Assembly: GCF_000621745.1 (NCBI RefSeq)
Contig: NZ_JHXK01000030.1
Span: 1 to 64,000, forward strand
Reading direction: 5' to 3'
Length of the DNA: 64,000 nucleotides
Source: Clostridium beijerinckii HUN142
GTDB taxonomy: Bacteria > Bacillota > Clostridia > Clostridiales > Clostridiaceae
Position numbers and translations under genes: made by a program
The notes under the pieces: generated by a model
Told to the model about the DNA's origin: nothing
Databases searched by the model: none
Seen by the model: the letters and a program-made list of their open reading frames with translations, nothing else
In this document: piece by piece, positions 18,477-25,902 of the stretch
Layout: every line of letters starts with the position of its first letter
Position numbering within the stretch: the stretch's first letter is position 1

Positions 18477-20510
18477 ATGGGTAAAAAGAAAAATATTTAT
18501 ATATTAATTGGAGCAGCAATAGTAGTAGTTCCATTTATTATTAGTTTAACTGCTTTCTTTTTTTACAATAGGACACATAAGCCAGAAAATAAATTAATTG
18601 AGTATTTTAATTTATTAAATTCAAAAGAATATGAAAAAATGTATGATTTGACTGATGGTGAAATCATACAAAAGATGTCCAAAGATGATTTTGTTGCAAG
18701 AAATAAAAATATTTATGAAGGTATTGATGCTGATAATATTGAAATCAACGTCAAAAATGTAAGAAAAGATGGTGACGAGGCTACTGTAGATTATGAAACT
18801 AGCATGGATACTATATGTGGAAAATTAGAATTTTCAAATAGTGTAACTATGAGTAGGAGGATTGGCAAGGATTATGCTTTAAAGTGGAATTCTCAAGTAA
18901 TATTTCCTGACTTAGCTGATAGTGACAAAATAAGAGTTAAAATAATGAAATCTAAAAGAGGAGATATATTAGATAGAAATGGGGTTAAGCTAGCAACAGA
19001 TTCTTTTTCATCTAGTGTTGGGATTATTCCGGGAAATTTAGGTGAAAACAAGGATAAATCAATTGATCAAATTGCAAAGCTATTAGGGATAACTGTTGAT
19101 TATATAAATAGTCAACTAAATGCATCATATGTTAAACCAGATATGTTCATTCCAGTGAAGACAATACCATATGGTGATGAAAGAATTCCAAGTCTTCTTA
19201 AAATTTCAGGAGTTAAAATTAATGACAAAGATGCAAGAGTTTATCCTCTAGGAGAGCAGATAGCGCATCTAACAGGATATGTGCAAGCTATAAATGCTGA
19301 TGAATTGGACAAACATAAAGATGCGGAGTATACTGAAAATTCTATAATTGGTAAATCAGGGCTTGAAAAAATATACGAAGATACATTGAGGGGAATTGAT
19401 GGAGTTGAAATATATATTCAAAATATTCAGGGAGAAAAGAAAAAATCAATTATAACAAAAGATGTTAAAAACGGTACGGATTTAAAATTAACAATTGATA
19501 GCAATCTGCAAAGTTTATTATATAGTCAGCTTGGTAGTGATAAAGGAACTTCAGTTGCTATGAATCCTAATACAGGAGAGGTTATGGCGTTGGTTAGCAC
19601 ACCTGCATTTAATCCCAACGATTTCGTTTTAGGTATGTCAGGTGACAAATGGAATAGCTTGAATAATGATCCTAAGAAGCCTATGTATAATAGATTTCAA
19701 GCAACATTAGTCCCTGGTTCTTCCTTTAAGCCGATTACTGCAGTCATTGGTTTAGATACAAAAAAGATAGATCCTAATGCAAATAAAAATATAACTGGCC
19801 TTAGTTGGAAGAAGGATAGCAGCTGGGGAAATTACTCAGTTACAAGAGTCAGCGATTATAAAGGGCCGTCGAATCTGTTGAATGCACTTGTTTATTCTGA
19901 TAATATCTACTTTGCTCAGGCTGCATTAGATATTGGAAAGGATATACTTAAAGATAAGTTAAATAGTTTTGGATTTGTTGATAAAATTCCATTTGAGTAT
20001 CCATTGTATAATTCACAATATTCAAGTGATAAGGATTTTAAATCTGAGGTACAACTAGCAGACAGCGGTTATGGGCAAGGTGAAGTTTTAGTAAATCCAG
20101 TGCATCTAGCGACGCTTTACACTATGTTTCAAAATGAAGGAAATATATTAACACCTTATCTTGTGACAAAGGATGATTCAGATAATAAAGTATGGAAAGC
20201 TAATGTTGTGTCAAAAGACTCAGCTAATACGGTACTTCAAGATTTAATACAAGTAGTAGAAAATTCAGGCGGTACAGGTCATGGAGCTTATACTAGTGGG
20301 TTAACTATAGCAGGGAAGACAGGAACAGCTGAAATAAAAGCATCTCAAGATGATAACAATGGTACAGAATTAGGATGGTTTGTTGGAATGACTACTAATA
20401 AATCCCCCAACAATCTATTGGTAGTGATGATGATTGAAGATGTTAAAGATAGAGGCAGTAGCCATTATGTAGTTCCTAAGGTAAAAAAGGCTCTAGAAAG
20501 TGTAAAATAA
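18477..20510 (+). CDS. class B penicillin-binding protein with MecA-type N-terminal domain
   Basis: A 677-residue D,D-transpeptidase that cross-links peptidoglycan outside the membrane. One N-terminal anchor (about 6-28), then an NTF2-like domain of the MecA_N kind (about 35-145), the PBP dimerisation domain (about 155-310) and the transpeptidase domain. Active-site motifs are S415-S-F-K, S474-D-N and K614-T-G. ATG 18477 follows AGAAGG by nine bases; the TTG at 18468 does not fit. MecA_N-type PBPs include low-affinity, beta-lactam tolerant enzymes, but they are also ordinary in clostridia, so resistance should not be assumed. Confidence 0.93.
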   Translation: MGKKKNIYILIGAAIVVVPFIISLTAFFFYNRTHKPENKLIEYFNLLNSKEYEKMYDLTDGEIIQKMSKDDFVARNKNIYEGIDADNIEINVKNVRKDGDEATVDYETSMDTICGKLEFSNSVTMSRRIGKDYALKWNSQVIFPDLADSDKIRVKIMKSKRGDILDRNGVKLATDSFSSSVGIIPGNLGENKDKSIDQIAKLLGITVDYINSQLNASYVKPDMFIPVKTIPYGDERIPSLLKISGVKINDKDARVYPLGEQIAHLTGYVQAINADELDKHKDAEYTENSIIGKSGLEKIYEDTLRGIDGVEIYIQNIQGEKKKSIITKDVKNGTDLKLTIDSNLQSLLYSQLGSDKGTSVAMNPNTGEVMALVSTPAFNPNDFVLGMSGDKWNSLNNDPKKPMYNRFQATLVPGSSFKPITAVIGLDTKKIDPNANKNITGLSWKKDSSWGNYSVTRVSDYKGPSNLLNALVYSDNIYFAQAALDIGKDILKDKLNSFGFVDKIPFEYPLYNSQYSSDKDFKSEVQLADSGYGQGEVLVNPVHLATLYTMFQNEGNILTPYLVTKDDSDNKVWKANVVSKDSANTVLQDLIQVVENSGGTGHGAYTSGLTIAGKTGTAEIKASQDDNNGTELGWFVGMTTNKSPNNLLVVMMIEDVKDRGSSHYVVPKVKKALESVK

Positions 20511-20534
20511 GTTTGATAATCATAATTTATATAT

Positions 20535-20566
20535 AAAATGGCTGTAGATTTATACAGCCATTTTTA
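20535..20566 (+). terminator. terminator of the PBP gene
   Basis: AAAATGGCTGTA / TACAGCCATTTT, 6-base loop, followed by T residues. Confidence 0.9.
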
Positions 20567-20628
20567 GTTAAACATGCTAGCGTATAGCTAAAATTACAGA
20601 TGAATTAAGAATCCAAAATAAAGATATG

Positions 20629-21978
20629 TTAAAATTCACGTTCAAAAATGCTCACTTTTTCATGATCGTGAAAGTCTTCTATTGAGTTTATACCAAGTTT
20701 ATCCAACACTTCATCAAGTACTTTGCTATGAACTGGAACCTTTATAGGTGAATCATAAGCAAATTTATCGGCTGATTCTTTACCTTGTTCTGTAGGAATT
20801 ATTGCCTTTGGGCCACCAACACATCCGCCAACACATCCCATTCCTTCTAAGAAGTTTGCATCAACATTTCTATTTAGAGCGTTTTCAAGAAGTTCTTTAC
20901 AATCTTTCACACCAGAAGCTTTTGCGGCTTTAAAATATTTATGCTTTTCAGGAAAAAGTTCTTCTACTGTTTCTGAAACAGCAATTGAAACACCACCACT
21001 ACGAGCGTACAATCTTCCACCTCTAGATGCATATTCAACAGATGGTACACCATTTAAATCACCAGGACTTATGTCTAAAGATCTGAATACTTCTTCAAGT
21101 TCCTGAAATGTTAATACAAAATCTACTGCATCATTTAAATCCTTATCCTTAGCTTCAGCCTTTTTTGCAATACATGGACCTATAAAAACTACTTTTGCAT
21201 CTGAATTAAGACTTTTAATCATTCTGGCAGCGGCAACCATAGGTGAAACAGATGGGGATAAATCAGGAACAAGTTCCTTGTAAACTTTTCTTAGCATTCC
21301 TATCCAAATAGGGCAGCAGCATGAAGTAATCATCAGGTCTTTAGGACCATTTACGTGTTTATCAAACTCAACGGCTTCTTTTATTGTTAATACATCTGCA
21401 GCAAAGGCAACTTCAATCATATCAGTAAAACCTATTTTTATAAGGGCAGCTCTGATTTGATCCATAGTAACCTCGTCACCAAATTGACCGCTAATAGCAG
21501 GAGCAACTGCGGCAAAGACGTGTTCATTGTTCTGTATTAAATCTAAAACAGGAAGAAAATAAACTTTATCTAATATTAATCCATGCTTACATGAATCTAC
21601 ACATACCCCGCAATTTAGGCATTTATCATTGTCTATGTAGGTTGACCTTTCATTTTTATCATAAAGAATGGCATCAAAAGGACAAGCGACTTGACAGCTA
21701 AATTTACCATCTTCATTTCTAGGGCATGATTTATCACAACCTTTAAGTTTTTCAATCAATCTTGTATTAACTGTATATTCTGTAATTGCTTTTTTTAAAT
21801 TATATACATAATTATTATCGAATTCCATATCAACGCCACACAACGATCTAATAATTTCAAAAGTTTCTTGTGGAGACTTTTTATGACATACCATAATACG
21901 TTTAAGAGTTTCATCAAAATTACCATTGTAATATGATTTAACTAACTCATCGAATAAATCATTATATTTATTATTCAT
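20629..21978 (-). CDS. monomeric [FeFe] hydrogenase, likely group B
   Basis: A 449-residue iron-only hydrogenase catalysing reversible proton reduction. The start is placed after GGAGGTG (minus strand), seven codons inside the longest frame. Two [4Fe-4S] sites sit near residues 80-133 (CQVACPFDAI, CLNCGVCVDSCKHG). H-cluster motifs are L1 TSCCCPIW (Cys220-222), L2 GPCIAKKAE (Cys269) and L3 EGMGCVGGCVGG (Cys382, Cys386). It lacks the N-terminal [2Fe-2S] and extra cluster domains of the classical CpI enzyme. L1 and L2 differ from the TSCCPGW and MPCxxK forms of group A and resemble group B as I recall it. Monocistronic. Confidence 0.9.
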   Translation of the reverse strand: MNNKYNDLFDELVKSYYNGNFDETLKRIMVCHKKSPQETFEIIRSLCGVDMEFDNNYVYNLKKAITEYTVNTRLIEKLKGCDKSCPRNEDGKFSCQVACPFDAILYDKNERSTYIDNDKCLNCGVCVDSCKHGLILDKVYFLPVLDLIQNNEHVFAAVAPAISGQFGDEVTMDQIRAALIKIGFTDMIEVAFAADVLTIKEAVEFDKHVNGPKDLMITSCCCPIWIGMLRKVYKELVPDLSPSVSPMVAAARMIKSLNSDAKVVFIGPCIAKKAEAKDKDLNDAVDFVLTFQELEEVFRSLDISPGDLNGVPSVEYASRGGRLYARSGGVSIAVSETVEELFPEKHKYFKAAKASGVKDCKELLENALNRNVDANFLEGMGCVGGCVGGPKAIIPTEQGKESADKFAYDSPIKVPVHSKVLDEVLDKLGINSIEDFHDHEKVSIFEREF

Positions 21979-22225
21979 TAAGACACCTCCAAATTGCAAA
22001 AATATCGATTATATATTATTATATATTTATTTGCATATATTAATACTAAAATTCAGCATAAGTTAAATTAAAATAGAAAAAAATAAGAAAATAGAAGGAA
22101 AAACAAATGTAGATGTAGAACTAATATTTAAATTACAGTTAATAAATTTTATATTAATCTTGAATTTTATAAATTGTAAACGTATAATTAGATTTGAATT
22201 TTATTCTTATTGGGGAGATGTAAAA

Positions 22226-22888
22226 ATGTTTATTTATATATTAAATATTTTAAATGATGGGGCAAGGAAAAATAAAATTGATGGGTTATCAAACATTGAA
22301 ATTATTAATGATACAGATTGCATTTCAAGATTAGCAAATATCAAAAGAGATTCTGATCTTAAAAGTTTTAATAGTAAAATAGGAGATGTTATAGCAATTT
22401 TGGATAAATATAAATTGAATAGAAATGACAGAATTGAGCTTTTAAGTAAGTTTGTAGCTGATAATGACTATAATTGGATACTTGAAGGTATACATGATAA
22501 TTTTTATATTAAAAAAAGAGAAAAAGTAGTTATGGATTCAATATCAATACTAGAAAACATGTTAATGAAAGCTAAAGTAAATGAATGCACAATAGTAGAT
22601 AACAAAGATTTGTGGACAAATAATATAGAAGAAACAAGAGAGTATAGTGTAAAATATTTTAAAGATATATTGGGAGAGAAATATATTAATGAGAATAAGG
22701 AAATTTATTCTTATTTTATAAATTCTGAGTCTGAGGATGCATTGGGAATGGCTAGAAATATAGGCATTAAGAGTAAAACAGGAAAAAATTATAAAAAGGA
22801 ATGTAATCAATTGGCAATACCAGCTGGAGGCAAGGAAAGGGTAAACTTGTTAATGAAGGAGATTCGAAATGCAGTGGATGGTATCTGA
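22226..22888 (+). CDS. hypothetical protein with in-frame extension past its stop
   Basis: A 220-residue soluble, charged, helical protein of no family I recognise. GGGGAGATG lies 5 bases before the ATG at 22226; an upstream start at 22160 has no such site. After the TGA at 22886-22888 the same frame stays open for 27 codons, with coding-like content (RLQELAGEYYESTVLDVEGN and on), and ends in TAA at 22970. The protein may have been shortened by a recent nonsense change, or this may be one residue of sequencing error. Confidence 0.6.
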   Translation: MFIYILNILNDGARKNKIDGLSNIEIINDTDCISRLANIKRDSDLKSFNSKIGDVIAILDKYKLNRNDRIELLSKFVADNDYNWILEGIHDNFYIKKREKVVMDSISILENMLMKAKVNECTIVDNKDLWTNNIEETREYSVKYFKDILGEKYINENKEIYSYFINSESEDALGMARNIGIKSKTGKNYKKECNQLAIPAGGKERVNLLMKEIRNAVDGI

Positions 22889-22970
22889 GATCGATTGCAA
22901 GAATTGGCAGGAGAGTATTATGAAAGCACTGTTTTAGATGTAGAGGGGAATTTGATTGAAGTATTAATTT

Positions 22971-23005
22971 AAAATAAAAAGGAGCACTAAATAGTAGCGC
23001 TCCTT
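22971..23005 (-). terminator. terminator of fba
   Basis: On the minus strand AAGGAGC and GCTCCTT pair and are followed by TTTATTTT. Confidence 0.8.
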
Positions 23006-23018
23006 ATATTCAATGAAA

Positions 23019-23885
23019 TTAAGCTCTGTTTACTGAACCGAATAATTCCATTTTTTCTTTAACTGTAGCTTTGATAGCTTCGAATCCAGGATTTAATAAC
23101 TTTCTTGGGTCAAATCCTTTTCCTTCTAAATCTTTTCCAGCTTCAATATATTTTCTAGTAGCTTCTTGGAATGATAATTGGCATTCAGTATTAACATTGA
23201 TCTTAGCAACTCCAAGAGATATAGCTTTCTTTATCATATCTTCAGGAATTCCAGTACCACCATGTAATACTAATGGCATAGAAGTTCCAACAGCTTCTTC
23301 AATTTTAGCTAATGCTTCAAAATCTAATCCAGTCCAGTTTGCAGGATATTTTCCGTGAATATTTCCGATACCAGCAGCTAACATAGTAACTCCTAATTCA
23401 GCTATTTGCTTACATTCATTTGCATCAGCAACTTCACCTTTACCTACAACTCCGTCTTCTTCTCCACCAATTGAACCAACTTCTGCTTCTAAAGAAAGTC
23501 CTTTTTCATTAGTTATAGCAACTAATTCTTTAGTCTTTTCTATATTTTCAGCTATTGGATAATGAGATCCATCAAACATGATTGATGAAAATCCAGCTTC
23601 GATACATTTTTTTGCACCTTCATAGCTACCGTGATCTAAGTGTAAAGCAACTGGTACAGTAATGTTTAATTCTTCGATCATTGCTTTAACCATTGCAGAT
23701 ACAGTCTTATACCCTGTCATATATTTTCCAGCACCTTCAGATACACCTAAGATAACTGGTGAATTATTTTCTTGTGCAGTTAATAATACAGCCTTAGTCC
23801 ATTCTAAGTTGTTGATGTTGAATTGACCAACTGCATATTTTCCTTCTCTAGCTTTGTTTAACATTTCTTTAGCTGATGTTAACAT
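23019..23885 (-). CDS. fba: class II fructose-1,6-bisphosphate aldolase
   Basis: A 288-residue zinc-dependent aldolase that splits fructose-1,6-bisphosphate into dihydroxyacetone phosphate and glyceraldehyde-3-phosphate. Characteristic blocks are VALHLDHGSYEGAKKCIEAG with the catalytic Asp and a zinc His, EAEVGSIGGEEDG, AAGIGNIHGKYP and PLVLHGGTGIP, the latter two with zinc His residues. The length fits the type found in Firmicutes. GGAGGTC precedes the start. Codon use looks biased as for a highly expressed gene. A long hairpin lies in its leader. Confidence 0.95.
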   Translation of the reverse strand: MLTSAKEMLNKAREGKYAVGQFNINNLEWTKAVLLTAQENNSPVILGVSEGAGKYMTGYKTVSAMVKAMIEELNITVPVALHLDHGSYEGAKKCIEAGFSSIMFDGSHYPIAENIEKTKELVAITNEKGLSLEAEVGSIGGEEDGVVGKGEVADANECKQIAELGVTMLAAGIGNIHGKYPANWTGLDFEALAKIEEAVGTSMPLVLHGGTGIPEDMIKKAISLGVAKINVNTECQLSFQEATRKYIEAGKDLEGKGFDPRKLLNPGFEAIKATVKEKMELFGSVNRA

Positions 23886-23939
23886 TTTACGACCTCCGTA
23901 TACTTGTATATTTATTATAATAACTATAATATCTGTAAG

Positions 23940-23975
23940 AAAACTGATTTATGTACTTTACATATCAGTTTTTCC
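23940..23975. promoter_or_regulatory. hairpin in the region upstream of fba
   Basis: AAAACTGAT-tt-ATGTA-ctt-TACAT-ATCAGTTTT makes a 14-bp stem with a 2-base bulge. On the plus strand it is followed by T-rich DNA, so it could end transcripts coming from the left; on the minus strand it lies in the probable leader of fba about 55 bases before the ATG. Confidence 0.5.
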
Positions 23976-24379
23976 TTTTTCAAACTTATTATACTCTAAA
24001 ATTAACTATATGAAAACAATAAATTGAAAAATCTGCTTCTTTTAATAAATCATATGTATTTTTATACGAAATTTACATAAAATATATTTTGGATAATAAA
24101 GATCTTGTTTTATGAAAGAGTGGTAACATGTAGAATTCAATTAAAAAAAGGACTTATATGGAGAAATTGACGACATAGATAAACAATTAAAAATTGGATT
24201 TCTACCTTTCAATAAATACCATACTAGAAAGTGAAAACTTTTCTATATAAGATGAGTAGGCATTTGAAAATGAGCTATTTAGAGTGCTTAATTGTATCTA
24301 TATTCAAAAAATAATTACAATATTAAAATTTTATATAATTTAGTTTTATTAATTTTATTACATGTGAGGAGGTCATTTT
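23976..24379. other. long intergenic region between fba and the CarD gene
   Basis: No gene with a start and ribosome site. A 30-codon open stretch near 24150-24240 reads like a coding fragment (QLKIGFLPFNKYHT) but has no start codon, so it may be a gene relic. The rest is AT-rich promoter-like DNA. Confidence 0.4.
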
Positions 24380-24877
24380 TTGTTTAACATAGGAGATAAG
24401 GTTGTATACCCAAGTCAAGGAATAGGAACAATTGATGTTATAGAAGAAAAGGAACTCAAAGGTGAGAAAATAAAATGTTATATAATACACTTAATTAATA
24501 ATACCATGAAATTAACTTTACCTATTAGTGCAGCAAATACATCTAATATGAGGTTAGTAAGCGATATTAAAACATTAGAGAATAGTTTAAAACATGTAGA
24601 TAGATTCATGGCAGAAGCAGAAAAATTTTCTAAAGTTAATTATAAAGAAAGAAGGAGTATAAGTAAAATAAAAATGAAGTCAGGTACATTTGATGAATTT
24701 ATTGAAGTTATTTTTGATTTAACACAATTGAAAAGATGGCATAGTTTAAATTCAAGTGAAAAACAAATGTTAAATTATATAAAGAAAATTGTAGTGGAAG
24801 AGATTGCTCAAGCAAAATGCTTAACAAGTGATGAGGCCTCTGAGTTATTAGATCTTTCAATGAATCTAAAAAGTTAA
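24380..24877 (+). CDS. CarD family transcriptional regulator
   Basis: A 165-residue CarD/CdnL-type protein. The N-terminal Tudor-like domain (FNIGDKVVYPSQGIGTIDVI, then YIIHLINNTMKLTLPI) contacts RNA polymerase beta; the C-terminal helical part (about 75-165) would touch promoter DNA and stabilise the open complex. The start is a TTG preceded by GAGGAGG with about seven bases; no ATG fits. Monocistronic. Confidence 0.9.
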   Translation: MFNIGDKVVYPSQGIGTIDVIEEKELKGEKIKCYIIHLINNTMKLTLPISAANTSNMRLVSDIKTLENSLKHVDRFMAEAEKFSKVNYKERRSISKIKMKSGTFDEFIEVIFDLTQLKRWHSLNSSEKQMLNYIKKIVVEEIAQAKCLTSDEASELLDLSMNLKS

Positions 24878-25021
24878 GTCGAAAAAGGTTGCTATTTTAC
24901 TGAAGTATGTTATAATAAATATTGTAAATGAAATAAAAGGTTTTTTATAGATATGTAAATTTCTCCTTTAGAGAATTATATGAATCAATATATTAATCTT
25001 TAGTTAAAGGAGGAACTTTAT

Positions 25022-25177
25022 ATGACAGATAAAACTTTAGTATGCAGAGATTGTGGAGAAGAATTTGTTTTCACTATAGGAGAACAAGAATTCTACCAAG
25101 AAAAAGGATTCACTAATGAACCTACAAGATGTATATCTTGTAGAAGAATTAAGAAGGAACAAAATAATAGAAGATAA
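25022..25177 (+). CDS. small zinc-ribbon protein
   Basis: A 51-residue protein with AAAGGAGG eight bases upstream. Two CxxC pairs (Cys8/Cys11 in VCRDCGEEF and Cys37/Cys40 in RCISCRR) form a zinc ribbon, with the conserved EFVFTIGEQEFYQEKGF between them. This is the 'probable zinc-ribbon' family common in clostridia. Function unknown. It has a strong terminator. Confidence 0.88.
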   Translation: MTDKTLVCRDCGEEFVFTIGEQEFYQEKGFTNEPTRCISCRRIKKEQNNRR

Positions 25178-25191
25178 TATTATTTTATTAG

Positions 25192-25224
25192 GAGTTGTAA
25201 GATTTTCTTACAACTCTTTTTTTA
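25192..25224 (+). terminator. terminator of the zinc-ribbon gene
   Basis: GAGTTGTAAGA / TCTTACAACTC with a 3-base loop and a run of T. Confidence 0.92.
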
Positions 25225-25252
25225 TGTCTATGAAATTATAAAAGATTTAATA

Positions 25253-25283
25253 CTGAAACCTAATTGTGTCAATTAGGTCAGTA
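25253..25283 (-). terminator. probable terminator of the cold-shock gene
   Basis: TACTG-aa-ACCTAATTG-tgt-CAATTAGGT-CAGTA makes a 14-bp stem with one bulge; on the minus strand a T-rich tract follows. Confidence 0.6.
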
Positions 25284-25342
25284 GTATCAGGTAGGAAAAT
25301 ATATTACCACGAAGTGCGCATGCCAAGTCACATTTATTCTAA

Positions 25343-25552
25343 TCATAACTTTTGGACATTTGTAGCCATGAGCCCTTTTGGTCCATTCTCAATATCAAAT
25401 GTTACACTTTCACCTTCACTTAAATCTTTGGAAGGACCTTGTTCTTTAATTTGGGAGTGGTGTACGAAAACATCATCACCATTATCAGAAGATAAAAAAC
25501 CATAGCCTTTCTCAGAATTAAACCATTTAACTATACCAGTTGTTTTTGACAT
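25343..25552 (-). CDS. cold-shock domain protein
   Basis: A 69-residue single CSD protein that binds RNA or single-stranded DNA. RNP1 (KGYGFLSSD) and RNP2 (DVFVHHSQI) are intact; the start [13 protein letters not shown] and end ATNVQKL are typical of the CspA/B/C family. AAGGAGAG precedes the start. Confidence 0.96.
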   Translation of the reverse strand: MSKTTGIVKWFNSEKGYGFLSSDNGDDVFVHHSQIKEQGPSKDLSEGESVTFDIENGPKGLMATNVQKL

Positions 25553-25721
25553 AAAAATCTCTCCTTAATGTATTCATTTCTCACTTTTAGTATTTGTTTA
25601 AAGCAGAATATTTAAACGTTAATAATTATAGATAAACAGCTTTTAATATGGATTTATGTAATACTTTACCGAAATTATATACGATTATTTTATTATAGCA
25701 TTGATTGAAATTTATAATCTT

Positions 25722-25736
25722 TGTGATAAAGTCACA
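25722..25736. promoter_or_regulatory. candidate operator TGTGA-N5-TCACA
   Basis: A perfect inverted repeat of the CRP/FNR-like half-site TGTGA with a 5-base spacer, about 165 bases upstream of the sulfur-transfer fusion gene. The canonical CRP spacer is 6, so this is only suggestive. Confidence 0.3.
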
Positions 25737-25902
25737 GAACATATCAGCTGTATTAGCTAAACTTAAATTAAAGAAATGCACTGTATTTATAAAAATATTA
25801 ATATTATATTTTTATAGCGTTAGGCAAGTATAATGCTTAATTTTTATAAAAACAAGAATATGATTGAGCAATGTATTAATTTATAAAAAGGAGAGAGCTA
25901 TT

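Noticed and set aside
22886..22888. TGA as a selenocysteine codon
   Set aside because: No Sec-type protein family or Cys homologue known to me, and no evident SECIS hairpin right after it; nonsense change is simpler.
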